A stretch of DNA of 15,784 bases, taken from the NCBI GenBank assembly GCA_046728155.1, contig JBKPDY010000159.1:1-15784 (forward strand). Direction: 5' to 3'. This stretch comes from CAWDLX01 sp046728155 (GTDB taxonomy: Bacteria; Actinomycetota; Actinomycetes; Mycobacteriales; Micromonosporaceae). Both the position numbers and the translations under genes were made by a program. Below, piece after piece: positions 1-7,056 of this stretch. Within the stretch, counting starts at the first letter, position 1; each line of letters opens with the position of its first letter. The notes under the pieces were generated by a model that did not search any database, was not told the DNA's origin, and worked only from the letters and a program-made list of their open reading frames with translations.

Positions 1-450
1 TCTCCACTGGACGAAGTCCTCCCCGATCCTGGGGGTCATCACCATGCTCCCGGCGCTCAGTCCCACCCAGACCGTCTCGCTCAGCGACGGAAGCAGGTCC
101 GCCAGCCCGGACTGCCGCATCCAGTGGCACAGGTAGAGGGCGTCGCCGCCCGCCACCAGCAGGACGTCCGTCTCCCGGACCAGGGGCACCCAGCGCTCTT
201 CATCGATGCTGGGCAGCGCGGTGAGCTCCAGCACGCCGACGGACTTCCAGCCCAGGTCGACCATGGGATTGTCGGAATTTCCACTGATGAACCGCCAAGC
301 CCCGGCGCCGGGGCCGACCATGGGGTGCCCGTACTGCGCGGTGGGAATGCACAGGGCGCTCGAGTCGGCGATCGGCTTGCCCAGGAGATCGACCAACGCG
401 CGCTTGATGCTGGCGTTCTTGACGCCCGCGGACGTGAGAAGAAGTTTCAA
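1..450 (-). CDS. Peptidase S51 (PepE-like / class I glutamine amidotransferase-like) protein, partial
   Basis: Reading from a TTG start at 450 gives 150 residues with no stop before the window edge, so the C-terminus is missing. The start is chosen because GGGAGG sits four bases upstream (455-460) and the protein opens MKLLLTSAGVKN, the usual first beta strand of this family. The motif GLSAGSM holds the nucleophile serine at about residue 132 and LLVAGGDA lies at 97-104; both are typical of family S51 (aspartyl dipeptidase E and cyanophycinase relatives). The catalytic His expected further on is outside the window. Known members hydrolyse Asp-X dipeptides or related peptides in the cytoplasm, but many actinobacterial paralogues have no assigned substrate. 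The gene reads away from the acyltransferase and seems to be alone. The family call is confident, the substrate is not known. Confidence 0.85.
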   Translation of the reverse strand, partial: MKLLLTSAGVKNASIKRALVDLLGKPIADSSALCIPTAQYGHPMVGPGAGAWRFISGNSDNPMVDLGWKSVGVLELTALPSIDEERWVPLVRETDVLLVAGGDALYLCHWMRQSGLADLLPSLSETVWVGLSAGSMVMTPRIGEDFVQWR

Positions 451-816
451 GATGCCTCCCGATTCGAGTGCGACGGAGCGGTCCGACGTATAGACCTGGG
501 ACCACCGCGAAACTCATTGCCGCTGAACCCGGCAACACTACCTGCACAGGCCACTGGCTCCGCAGATCAGGATCGAGCGCACGCAGCACCGCACGCACCG
601 CACGCACGAGAGGACGTATCAGATGCACCTGAAGCCCGCGGCTCGTCACCGGTCCTCGTGAGCCGAGCCGCTCTGTAGCGACGGTTCCGTTCATGGTGGC
701 TTGCGCGTCGCCATCGGCGCCCGCGTTGACTGGCGACCTCGTCTCTAGGGTCTCGACTCAAGTCGGGTCCGATGTGTTCGAGCCGCCGATGGCACCTGCC
801 TTGCTAAGGTCGGCTC
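451..816. other. Intergenic region between divergent genes; short GCACGCACC-type repeat
   Basis: No open frame here resembles a protein. The stretch lies between two divergent genes, so it should hold both promoters, but I cannot place convincing -35/-10 boxes. Positions about 579-608 carry an imperfect tandem run of a nine-base unit close to GCACGCACC (roughly three copies). Confidence 0.4.
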
Positions 817-1920
817 GTGCGCGACCAGGGTTACCATCCTGGATTGGATGGCGTCCGAGCCGTGGCGATTCTTCTGGTCCTCGGCCAGCACGCCCTGACT
901 AGGCCACTCATCGACGGCTTCGTCGGTGTGACCGTGTTCTTTTGCCTGTCGGGGTATCTCATCACCACCCTATTGGTCCGCGAACTCAAAACCGGCACCA
1001 TCGATGTACGCGCGTTCTATCGCCGACGCGCGGCGCGCCTCGGCCCGGGGTTGGTGACGGTACTAGCGGCGACGATCGTGGTGCTGCTCATAGGTCGACT
1101 CATAGGTCGACAAGACCTCAGTGTCGGGCAGATTCTTGCACCCGCCGGCGCAGCTCTTGCATATGCAACAAACCTCTTTGACTGGACCGGCCACTCTTTC
1201 GCCGCTAAGGACTACTTCAACTACACATGGTCGCTCTCGGTCGAAGAGCAGTTCTACTTACTGTGGCCGTTTGCACTGCTCTGGGGCTATCGTCGCAATC
1301 CTCGGCTGTTCGCCGCGCTCACCGTGTCGTTCATCGGGATCACCCTGGCGCTTGACCTCTACCTCGGCCTGAGTCGAGAGGTGAAATACGATCCGCATGA
1401 GTATCTCGGGAGCGACACAAATGCGCTGCCTATCTTGGTCGGCTCATTGCTCGCGATTGTTGTTCACAACGATTGGCTGTCTCGGACGCTTCGGTATCTT
1501 GCTCCCTGTGCGCTGCCAGCCGTTGCCCTCCTGCCCGTCCTGGCATATCGGAACGACACCTATCGTTGCTCCCTGGTGACCGTCGCGGGGACCGGACTGA
1601 CGCTCGTGATGTTGATCGGTGTCGTGACGCGGCCGCGATCAGCCATTGGATCGCTGCTAGCAAGCGGCCCAATGCGGTGGCTGGGCGAGCGGTCGTATTC
1701 GATCTACCTCTGGAATGTCCTGGTGCGAATCGCGATACTCAATACTCTCGGACATACGGTAGTCGGTGATATCGCCTGGATTGCCATGTTCGTCGTGCTG
1801 GCCGAGGCGAGCTTCCGGTTCGTTGAGCGCCCGCTGCGGGCTAAATTTGCGCGGAGATCTGGCGTGTCCGGCCCCCCGAATTTCGTTCCAGTAGGTGTGA
1901 GAGTGCCGCGCGCGTTGTGA
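817..1920 (+). CDS. Acyltransferase 3 family membrane protein (OafA/YrhL type)
   Basis: This is a 367-residue polytopic membrane protein with a GTG start. The N-terminus reads GYHPGLDGVRAVAILLVLGQH, the signature of the acyltransferase 3 domain, with the conserved histidine at residue 25. It continues through many hydrophobic helices to a final RFVERPLR motif, which normally closes the domain. Members transfer acetyl or other acyl groups to sugars, lipids or antibiotics at the inner face of the membrane; the acceptor cannot be read from sequence. The C-terminal SGNH domain of the longer OafA class is absent. Residues around 91-98 contain a direct repeat LIGRLIGR encoded by a perfect 12-base tandem duplication (1087-1110). 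No good ribosome binding site precedes the GTG. The last 15 residues run into an integrase remnant and may not be native. Confidence 0.88.
   Translation: MRDQGYHPGLDGVRAVAILLVLGQHALTRPLIDGFVGVTVFFCLSGYLITTLLVRELKTGTIDVRAFYRRRAARLGPGLVTVLAATIVVLLIGRLIGRQDLSVGQILAPAGAALAYATNLFDWTGHSFAAKDYFNYTWSLSVEEQFYLLWPFALLWGYRRNPRLFAALTVSFIGITLALDLYLGLSREVKYDPHEYLGSDTNALPILVGSLLAIVVHNDWLSRTLRYLAPCALPAVALLPVLAYRNDTYRCSLVTVAGTGLTLVMLIGVVTRPRSAIGSLLASGPMRWLGERSYSIYLWNVLVRIAILNTLGHTVVGDIAWIAMFVVLAEASFRFVERPLRAKFARRSGVSGPPNFVPVGVRVPRAL
1087..1110 (+). repeat. Perfect 12-base tandem duplication inside the acyltransferase gene
   Basis: CTCATAGGTCGA occurs twice head to tail (1087-1098 and 1099-1110). The unit is a multiple of three, so it keeps the frame and gives the peptide repeat LIGR-LIGR. 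Confidence 0.9.
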
Positions 1921-2287
1921 CCCGCTGTGGAGCGATGCATTCCTCTTTCCAGGTCGGCAGAGCCACACGGTCAATCGGCAGCAGAGCTACTACGTGTTTC
2001 GCAGCCGGTTTGTGGCGGCGGCCGACGCGGCCGGCCTGACCGGCGTCACCCCTCACGACCTTCGGGCGACTCATGCGAGTTGGGTCGCGGACTCACACGG
2101 GATCTTGGCGGCGGCCCGACGGCTCGGCCACTCCACTACGAGCGTCACGACCCGTCACTACTCCAGGCCGATCAACGAGCGGGACGCAGAGGTAGCCCAA
2201 CACTTCGACGAGCTGCATGCCAGGCGGCGCGTCGATCGGGCACGCAACGGGCACGCAAGATCAACGAAGCGTGTGAGTGATCGCTGA
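1921..2287 (+). pseudogene. Tyrosine recombinase (phage-type integrase) C-terminal remnant
   Basis: Only the C-terminal catalytic part survives. The frame opens after a stop near 1900 and reads DAFLFPGR, then TPHDLRATHASW, AARRLGHSTTS and RHYSRPI, ending at TGA 2285-2287. These supply the second arginine box (HDLR), the LGH histidine and the nucleophile tyrosine of tyrosine recombinases. The N-terminal domain and the first catalytic Arg/Lys are absent, so this about 120-residue piece cannot be a working integrase. It abuts the acyltransferase tail on one side and a tRNA 3' half 15 bases downstream. That is the standard int-attP order of actinomycete integrative elements such as the pSAM2 group. 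I infer a scar of an excised or decayed element. The internal GTG at 1994 is not a real gene start. Confidence 0.8.
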
Positions 2288-2301
2288 TAATGCGTCTGAC
2301 C

Positions 2302-2347
2302 TGGTGCCCTCGGGGCAGAATCGAACTGCCGACACACGGTTTAGGAA
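2302..2347 (-). other. tRNA 3' half (tRNA-Arg CCT-like), likely attachment-site core
   Basis: Read on the minus strand this is the 3' half of a tRNA. It has the anticodon-loop segment TTCCTAAA (anticodon CCT), then ACCG, a perfect T arm (GGCAG / loop TTCGATT / CTGCC), an acceptor strand ending GAGGGCA, and an encoded CCA. The 5' half (acceptor, D arm, 5' anticodon stem) is missing: the bases beyond 2347 do not pair with ACCG. One extra base lies between the T stem and the acceptor relative to canonical tRNAs. A tRNA 3' end beginning at the anticodon loop next to an integrase C-terminus is what integration at a tRNA gene leaves. The isotype is tentative. Confidence 0.7.
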
Positions 2348-2835
2348 GGGGCGATACCCCAGCATCCTGGCTTTCCACGAGCGACTCAGGCATCAGCAAC
2401 GTCGCTCCACAAGCCCCGGCTTCACGAGATACCAAATTTCGCTCCACGGAAGGCTCCACGCGGGTCGAACCGATGTGGCATGGACACCGACTTCGCTCGT
2501 CACGCTGCGTCAGGCAGCGAGCCGCTCTCGCCTCTCATCACTACATGCCGAATGCTGCTGGCGACCAGCGCGATCATGTCAACCATCAGCCGACACCACT
2601 GTGCCAGCATCATCCGGAGTCGTACACCCGGTTGCCAATCGCGGCTTGATAGCGGGCCGCGGCGAGCGCAGGCGCAGGCGGCCAGCGGGGATCCGGAGCG
2701 GCGGTCTTCACTCGACCCGCAGGTGCTGGTCGGGCCATGGAGTCCATGGCGGTGCGGCACAGGCCTTCCCCTCACATGTCGTACCCGGCATGCTACCGAG
2801 CATCGGATCGCACGTGCTCACAGGAGGGGACCACG
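2348..2835. other. Gene-free stretch downstream of the att scar
   Basis: Long open frames cross this region but their composition is arginine/serine-rich and typical of shadow frames in high-GC DNA. I see no domain, RNA gene or clear promoter. The promoter of the 2836-3740 operon should lie in its last 100 bases. Confidence 0.4.
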
Positions 2836-3348
2836 ATGCATCTAACAAGTCGGGAATGGTGGGGACTCGTCCACGGGATGGGTTTCGGCGCGCTGTTCCT
2901 CTTGGCGTTCGCCGGCGGACTAGCAGGCCTGTACAGCCTACGTGCCGGGCTGGTAACGCCGCAGGGGGTGGTCGAGCGAACGCGCCGGCTCAAGGTCGGC
3001 GTGGCGGCGATGGCGATCGCCGCGTGGGGCACCGTGCTCAGCGGCACCTGGGTGGTCTATCCCTGGTACCGGGCGGCCGACAAGACCAGCCCAAAGTCCA
3101 TTCTGCTTGCCGATCCAGCCACCGCTGACTGGCACAAATTCGGTATGGAATGGAAGGAACATATCGCCTGGATTAGCCCGATCCTGGCCACCGTGACGGC
3201 GTTCATCGTCATCTACTACGGCACGAACCTCATCCGCCACGACCGGGTCCGCAAGACCGCCATCGTCCTGCTGGTTAGTGCGTTCGGGTTCGCCGCCGTC
3301 GCTGGCCTGATGGGCGCACTGATCACCAAAGCGGCACCGGTCCACTAA
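2836..3348 (+). CDS. Conserved four-TM membrane protein with invariant-looking His residues, function unknown
   Basis: This is a 170-residue protein. The ATG at 2836 is preferred over the upstream in-frame ATG because AGGAGG (2822-2827) lies at ideal distance. Four membrane segments are visible at about residues 11-33, 53-76, 108-128 and 141-163. Between helices 2 and 3 is a soluble loop with GTWVVYPWYRA and FGMEWKEHIAW. Histidines at 13, 100 and 109 sit at membrane edges, where haem or metal ligands often lie. I do not recognise a named domain; a cytochrome-b561-like or haem-anchoring role is only a guess from topology. The stop codon TAA overlaps the ribosome binding site of the next gene (ATG at 3360), so the two are co-transcribed and probably made together. 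The sequence is intact, unlike its surroundings. Confidence 0.85.
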   Translation: MHLTSREWWGLVHGMGFGALFLLAFAGGLAGLYSLRAGLVTPQGVVERTRRLKVGVAAMAIAAWGTVLSGTWVVYPWYRAADKTSPKSILLADPATADWHKFGMEWKEHIAWISPILATVTAFIVIYYGTNLIRHDRVRKTAIVLLVSAFGFAAVAGLMGALITKAAPVH

Positions 3349-3359
3349 GGAGGGACACG

Positions 3360-3740
3360 ATGAACACCGTCACCAACCACACCTCCGACGCACCGGATGC
3401 GGGCATCGAAGGCATCCCGTTCGACGACAAGCCTGAGGGCCCGATCGCGGCGGCGATCCTTGCCGGCGGCGTCGGCGCCCTCACCATGGGTGTCATCACC
3501 ACCCTGTCCGAGGCGAATACATCGATCAGCAAGGCCCTCAATTGGTACAACCCGGTCGGACCGCTGTCGGGCAAGACGATCGTGACCGTCGGCGTGTGGC
3601 TGGTCGCCTGGCTGGTGCTGCACCTGATTTACCGGCGCAGGCCATACGAGACCCGTCGTGCCCTGACGATCTCTCTGATCCTGGTTGGCCTCGGCGTAGT
3701 CGGCACCTTCCCGACCTTCTTCGATTTGTTCGTCCCCTGA
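3360..3740 (+). CDS. Small three-TM membrane protein, partner of the preceding gene, function unknown
   Basis: This is a 126-residue protein starting 11 bases after the upstream stop, with AAGGAGGG as ribosome binding site. A polar N-terminus of about 28 residues is followed by three membrane helices (about 29-50, 71-92, 101-120). The first loop carries ALNWYNPVGPLSGKT, and RRRPYETRR after helix 2 is a strong positive-inside signal. No catalytic motif is visible and I do not recognise a family name. The tight spacing, and the hairpin that closes the unit 17 bases downstream, argue for a two-subunit membrane complex with the 2836-3348 product. That complex is inferred, not shown. Confidence 0.82.
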   Translation: MNTVTNHTSDAPDAGIEGIPFDDKPEGPIAAAILAGGVGALTMGVITTLSEANTSISKALNWYNPVGPLSGKTIVTVGVWLVAWLVLHLIYRRRPYETRRALTISLILVGLGVVGTFPTFFDLFVP

Positions 3741-3757
3741 CACCCGGTCGACTGAGA

Positions 3758-3787
3758 CGCCACGGCAGTCCATACGCTGCCGTGGCG
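3758..3787 (+). terminator. Perfect 11-bp hairpin ending the two-gene membrane operon
   Basis: CGCCACGGCAG (3758-3768) pairs perfectly with CTGCCGTGGCG (3777-3787) around an 8-base loop. There is no long T run (CGTCGTCCCTT follows), as is common for terminators in high-GC actinomycetes. Confidence 0.75.
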
Positions 3788-3877
3788 CGTCGTCCCTTAG
3801 TGCACCGCTGGATCCCTGGATCCGTACTGCTTCACGCCTGGCGCCCGCATCATCGCCACCGCGCCCCGTCTCAGACA

Positions 3878-4030
3878 ATGACTGGCACCGTGGCCGAATG
3901 GGAGGCATGGAGCGAACATGGTCTTCCCGACCTCGAGCGGGTACGTCATCTCCAACGGCCTCGCCGCTCTCCACATCGACGGCGACGCCGACCGGGGGAC
4001 CTATGTCGAGCCCAACATCTGGCTGCAAAC
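3878..4030 (+). pseudogene. Frameshifted C-terminal remnant of an actinobacterial protein
   Basis: The frame from ATG 3878 reads MTGTVAEWEAWSEHG and then loses sense. One base over, from 3918, it continues MVFPTSSGYVISNGLAALHI, then GDADRGTYVEPNIWLQ. Joined by removing one base in GAAC at about 3911-3914, this makes a continuous tail of the form TVAEWEAW..MVFP.SGYV..GLA.LHID.DRGTYVEPN.W. I recall similar tails from uncharacterised or GNAT-labelled actinobacterial proteins, but the family name is uncertain. The N-terminal bulk of such a protein is absent. The remnant follows directly on the terminator of the membrane operon. Confidence 0.5.
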
Positions 4031-4408
4031 ACCGATAGCTTGCTCAATTCGGGGCTCCACAAGGGACGATAAGACACTGGTGCCGATAGCTACCTGCAGG
4101 TCGGTCATCGCTCACCAGCTCACTTTCGGCTCGGCCACGGTCTCTGCGCGCGCCGTCCGGGACATGCGGCCCACCAGCCGGTGCCTGATTCGCGTCTCTA
4201 CTGCCTGCTGGAACACATCGGCCGAGGCCGGGAGAGGGACCTTGGGCCTAAAGAAACAGGGCCGTCATGCCCTTCCCTACCAGCCTCTGCGAGCGCACGG
4301 TCGGCGTGAGGGGCTCGTGCCGGCGTAATGGTCGCGCTGAGGCATGTCGCTTCGTTAGCGACCCGCTGGGTTTCATCGGAGCCCCGGCTACCCATCGAGG
4401 GGGTTGCC
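4031..4408. other. Gene-free stretch before the FliP-like gene
   Basis: No frame here resembles a protein. The nonamer CCGATAGCT occurs twice (about 4031 and 4083). The promoter for the 4409 gene is expected here but not identifiable. Confidence 0.3.
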
Positions 4409-4894
4409 ATGCGAACGCAATTCATGGAGCCGAGATCACAGGAAAGGACGCCGGCTCGCGACGGGTCTGTCGCCCGCTTCCTGCGACCTGTCGGCCGCTT
4501 CATGATCCATCTGGTTGAGATGTGCATGGTGATGTGCGCCGGCGCGGTCGTTCTGAGCGTCTTGTTCTTCGGTGCGGCCGGACTGCTCGGCTACTCCAAT
4601 CTACCCCAGCAGGCGCCCGAGCTGTCCGTGCTCGCCATTGCTGTCAATCTGTCCCTGCCTATGCTGGCGTGGATGCGATTCCGCGGTATGGACTGGCGGC
4701 CCACCCTGGAGATGTCCGGTTCAACGATGCTCGTCGGACTGGCGCTGATCGCGGCCTACTGGCTAGACATCGTCGCCAAGAGCAGTCTGATTCAGGTGCA
4801 GACAAGCCTTGCTTGCCCGGTGATGCTCGCCGTCATGCTGTTGCGTTTCCGCCTCTACTCAGGCCACACACGCCACCACGTGCATGCGGGATAA
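4409..4894 (+). CDS. Small integral membrane protein of the family often auto-labelled FliP
   Basis: This is a 161-residue protein. The ATG at 4409 is chosen because GAGGGGG lies six bases upstream; the longer frame from 4328 has no ribosome binding site. After a polar N-terminus come RFMIHLVEMCMVMCAGAVVL (helix 1), then ELSVLAIAVNLSLPMLAWMRFRG, a helix around EMSGSTMLVGLALIAAYWLD, and a final helix ending in LLRFRLYSGHTRHHVHAG, a His-rich tail that could bind metal. The pattern helix-EM, (M)A.N.....AWMR(F/Y)RG, EM resembles short actinobacterial proteins that databases often call flagellar FliP. Those lack the FliP domain, and the name is a propagated error. They often occur near heavy-metal genes, and a P-type ATPase scrap follows here. 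The role is unknown. Confidence 0.75.
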   Translation: MRTQFMEPRSQERTPARDGSVARFLRPVGRFMIHLVEMCMVMCAGAVVLSVLFFGAAGLLGYSNLPQQAPELSVLAIAVNLSLPMLAWMRFRGMDWRPTLEMSGSTMLVGLALIAAYWLDIVAKSSLIQVQTSLACPVMLAVMLLRFRLYSGHTRHHVHAG

Positions 4895-4954
4895 ATGGAG
4901 GGCGCCGCCTCCGAGAGTGTTCGCTCGGTTCAACCGAAAGGTAGAGAAACCGGT

Positions 4955-5100
4955 CGTGCGCCTTGTCTCCAGGCGGTGACCCCGTCCGGGTCGGCCTCAA
5001 GGATGCCGAGCAGGATCAGGGCTGCGGGTACGTAGTCCCCGGCGAGCCGGAAGGCCCCGCCGTGGGCGATGGTGATGGCCGACGGAACGCCTCCGTCGTA
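4955..5100 (-). pseudogene. Possible protein scrap (FRLAGDYVPAALILLGILEA), unidentified
   Basis: On the minus strand an open stretch reads AITIAHGGAFRLAGDYVPAA, then LILLGILEADPDGVTAWRQ. It looks protein-like, with balanced residues and GC-rich third positions, but has no start, no recognised family and no continuation on either side. It may be a remnant, or chance. Confidence 0.25.
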
Positions 5101-5120
5101 AGACTCTCATTCATGCGCAG

Positions 5121-5324
5121 ATGCTGATGCATGACGGACGGGGTCGTCTGCAGTTCGCCGGACTTTACCTGCCGCTGCTTCGCGACCTGCTCGGCACCCA
5201 CCCACTTCCCCCGCTCGAGCTGCTGATCATCTGCGCCCTGTCCACCCTCGGCTACGCCGCTGTACGGCTCGACCGAATCGTCCACCCGCAACGGCAACCC
5301 TCCACCTCACCGGTTCGCCGCTGA
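5121..5324 (+). pseudogene. C-terminal remnant of a cation-transporting P-type ATPase
   Basis: About 60 residues survive: QFAGLYLPLLRDLLGTHPLP, then PLELLIICALSTLGYAAVRLDRIVHP. This matches the last transmembrane hairpin of actinobacterial P-type cation ATPases (Ctp-like), which usually end LGTxPLPxxDLLxVxALSTLGYAxxRLDRxxHP. The phosphorylation motif DKTGT and all cytoplasmic domains are absent, so it cannot pump. The apparent ATG at 5121 is only an internal codon, and the sequence upstream of about residue 9 does not look native. It lies just after the FliP-like gene, supporting a former metal-transport module. The transported ion cannot be inferred. Confidence 0.7.
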
Positions 5325-5435
5325 CTGACACCGCTCCGGGTCCGGCAGCCCCCGATCTCTTGTGCGATGACTTCTCGCAGTAGCACGCGCCCGGCCGGGA
5401 TCGCGCGCACGACGCGATGTACGTCTATCTGGCCC

Positions 5436-5688
5436 TCAAGGGGACCCTCGGAAACACCGGTAGCGAGACAGACCCACCGCGGTGAATAAGCCGGTCTCGG
5501 CCGCGACGTGGCGCTTGAACCCGTCGTGACGGGAAGCACGGACTTGTCGGCGTGCCGGGGACTCGATGCCCACGATGGATGCGTTCGTTCCGGGCGAGCC
5601 GATGGGCGGTATGTGATCGCCTATCGGTGCCGTTACAGTCGTCGGCCGGTTCGACGGCCTGCGTGGCGATCAACTCCAACAAGGCCAC
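5436..5688 (-). pseudogene. IS1182-like (DDE domain) transposase fragment with frameshift
   Basis: Reading down from 5688, the minus strand gives LLELIATQAVEPADDCNGTD and RRSHTAHRLARNERIH. After a one-base shift near 5577 it continues ASIVGIESPARRQVRASRHD, then GFKRHVAAETGLFTAVGLS, ending at a stop at 5436. The joined order (DVEP..D.GTD.RW.IA...A.DR.IS.VDPE.RH..KS...DG(F/Y)K.HVA.EP.TGL) is that of IS1182-type transposases with the DDE_Tnp_1_6 domain. The N-terminal and C-terminal thirds are missing, and no terminal inverted repeats were found. It is dead. Confidence 0.68.
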
Positions 5689-5767
5689 GCCTGCGCGGGC
5701 GGCTCCTCACCGTCGAGCCCGCCGAACGCGTCCGGCGGTGATCGATCGCTCGATAATGGCTCGCGGC

Positions 5768-5845
5768 CCGGAGAATGGCCAGTGGCTGCGGGACGGGCAC
5801 GAAGTACCGTCGGCCAATCTTGATCACGGGCACCAGAAACTCACC
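5768..5845 (-). pseudogene. Excisionase-type helix-turn-helix remnant
   Basis: The minus strand reads GEFLVPVIKIGRRYFVPVP, matching the second half of the MerR-like excisionase domain (typically GEFPVPVIRxGRRxxVPxxxLxxLL). A stop codon lies directly upstream of GEF, and the helix-turn-helix core is absent. Such a small DNA-binding protein normally partners a tyrosine integrase, so this may belong to one of the decayed elements in the window. Confidence 0.5.
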
Positions 5846-6341
5846 TTACCCTAGCCAGCTCGTTAAGCCTTGGCTCGACCGATGCCCAGAACGGCTACCG
5901 CTGTTTCAAACGTCGGTCGTTGTGCCGAGGTTCCGAACCGCATAAAGCGTCCAGACCCCGAGCGTTGTAGTGGTCAGCCGTGTTGTCCTCCTGCCGGGTC
6001 CCGAAGCACGCTCCCAAGGGGGCACCCGGCGTCGTGCTTCCTGATGTCATGCCGGAAGCTGCCTGCCAGATGTTGTCCACCATGCTGTCCACCGCCGGAT
6101 CATGATTGAAATACATCAGTCGGCTGTATTTTCGAGGGTTGCGACGGGTTCCTGCTATGGTGGCCGCGGTCTGGCCAGCTGCGTGCGCCGGGCTTCCCGG
6201 GGCTGCCCGCCATTTGCCGCCCGCCCTCGGGGGCCTGGGAGGTTACGTTGGAACCGCTGTGTATCCCAGCTCTCCTAACCGACAGCACCGGCCGGCCGCG
6301 TCCGACCGACCGCACGCGGGTCTCTCGGCCATGCTGTTCTC
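5846..6341. other. Gene-free stretch with one A/T-rich inverted repeat
   Basis: No convincing protein frame was seen on either strand. The only clear structure is the AAATACA/TGTATTT inverted repeat at 6110-6132, listed separately. Confidence 0.35.
6110..6132. promoter_or_regulatory. Operator-like inverted repeat AAATACA-N9-TGTATTT
   Basis: AAATACA (6110-6116) and TGTATTT (6126-6132) are a perfect 7-base inverted repeat with a 9-base spacer. It is an A/T-rich island in GC-rich DNA about 210 bases before the His-rich ORF and SHOCT gene. Such sites commonly bind dimeric repressors (ArsR/SmtB, TetR, MarR). No cognate regulator is present, so assignment is open. Confidence 0.35.
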
Positions 6342-6443
6342 ATGATGAGCGGTATGCACGGCCGCCACGACATAGCCGAGCACCGCAACCGCGAGCACAC
6401 TGTCGATGACAACTCCGACCGACACGAGGTCACCGGCCGCTGA
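6342..6443 (+). CDS. Possible 33-residue His-rich small protein
   Basis: The ORF ATG 6342 to TGA 6441-6443 encodes a peptide that opens MMSGMHGRHDIAEHRNREH and ends DDNSDRHEVTGR, with five histidines. Its third codon positions are strongly G/C, as in real genes of this genome, and it ends 17 bases before the SHOCT gene, so it could be co-transcribed with it. A hydrophobic frame on the opposite strand competes for the same DNA. It could be a metal-binding leader peptide, or chance. Confidence 0.35.
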   Translation: MMSGMHGRHDIAEHRNREHTVDDNSDRHEVTGR

Positions 6444-6460
6444 CGAGGGAAGGAACGGCG

Positions 6461-6721
6461 ATGATGTACTACGGCCCCGGCATGGGCGCATGGGGATACC
6501 TGCTCATGACCCTGAACGTGGTGCTGTTCTGGGCACTGGTCATCGCCGGCATCGTCGTGCTTGTCCGCTACCTCGGCCGGTCCGGCTGGGCGGGGTCCGG
6601 CTCGGTCGATTCCCCCGGCCGAGCCGAGGCGACCCTCGCCGAACGGTTCGCTCAAGGCGAGATCGACGAGGAGGAGTACCGCCGACGCCTGAGCGTCCCG
6701 CGCGGCGCCCCACCCGCCTGA
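6461..6721 (+). CDS. SHOCT domain protein with N-terminal membrane helix
   Basis: This 86-residue protein starts at ATG 6461, with AAGGA six bases upstream. Residues about 10-36 (WGYLLMTLNVVLFWALVIAG and on) form one membrane helix. A short Gly/Ser linker leads to a C-terminal AEATLAERFAQGEIDEEEYR RRL stretch (about residues 56-79). That is the SHOCT motif, a short amphipathic helical domain thought to mediate oligomerisation or protein contacts. Proteins of this layout are common in actinobacteria, often beside metal-transport and stress genes, but their individual roles are unknown. The protein is full length for its type. It probably shares a transcript with the His-rich mini-ORF upstream. 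Confidence 0.88.
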   Translation: MMYYGPGMGAWGYLLMTLNVVLFWALVIAGIVVLVRYLGRSGWAGSGSVDSPGRAEATLAERFAQGEIDEEEYRRRLSVPRGAPPA

Positions 6722-6776
6722 CCACCCACCGCACGACGCAACGGCGGCGCGGCCGGCTGCACCGGCACCGCACGGC

Positions 6777-6890
6777 GAACTCTATCGCCGGCGTCCAATC
6801 CACTACATCCACGCCCTCGGCCTCACCATCGAATACCTTCGCCGATTCGCACTGGGCATCATCGAACAACTCGCCGCCAGCAAGACCTGA
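6777..6890 (+). pseudogene. Possible C-terminal protein scrap, unidentified
   Basis: An open frame reads ELYRRRPIHYIHALGLTIEY, then LRRFALGIIEQLAASKT, before TGA at 6888-6890. Residue balance is protein-like, unlike the Arg/Pro-rich sequence just upstream, but there is no start and no family I recognise. Confidence 0.25.
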
Positions 6891-7056
6891 CCCCCACTAC
6901 AGGCTCTCGATGCCGGCCGGGGCGACGGCGACGACCAACGCCCGCGACGGTCGCCGAAAGTCCTTCACGGCCGGGACCTTGGTCGGTAACGGACGCCCCA
7001 CCCGAGCGATACGTTCTTGACCAACGACCCGCCGCGACAGTGAGGATCTCTAATCA

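Noticed and set aside
579..608. Tandem GCACGCACC-like units as a CRISPR or iteron array
   Set aside because: Units are nine bases, imperfect and without spacers; only about three copies, so simple sequence slippage is more likely.
124..694. Overlapping ORFs on both strands of the peptidase S51 region
   Set aside because: The TTG-started minus frame with GLSAGSM and a good ribosome binding site is the real gene; the others are shadows.
2277..3128. 283-codon plus-strand ORF
   Set aside because: It runs across the tRNA remnant and out of frame through the well-supported membrane gene; composition is Arg/Ser-rich and no domain is visible.
4409..4894. Flagellar export protein FliP
   Set aside because: The database-style name does not fit: the protein is too short, lacks the FliP domain, and no flagellar gene is nearby.
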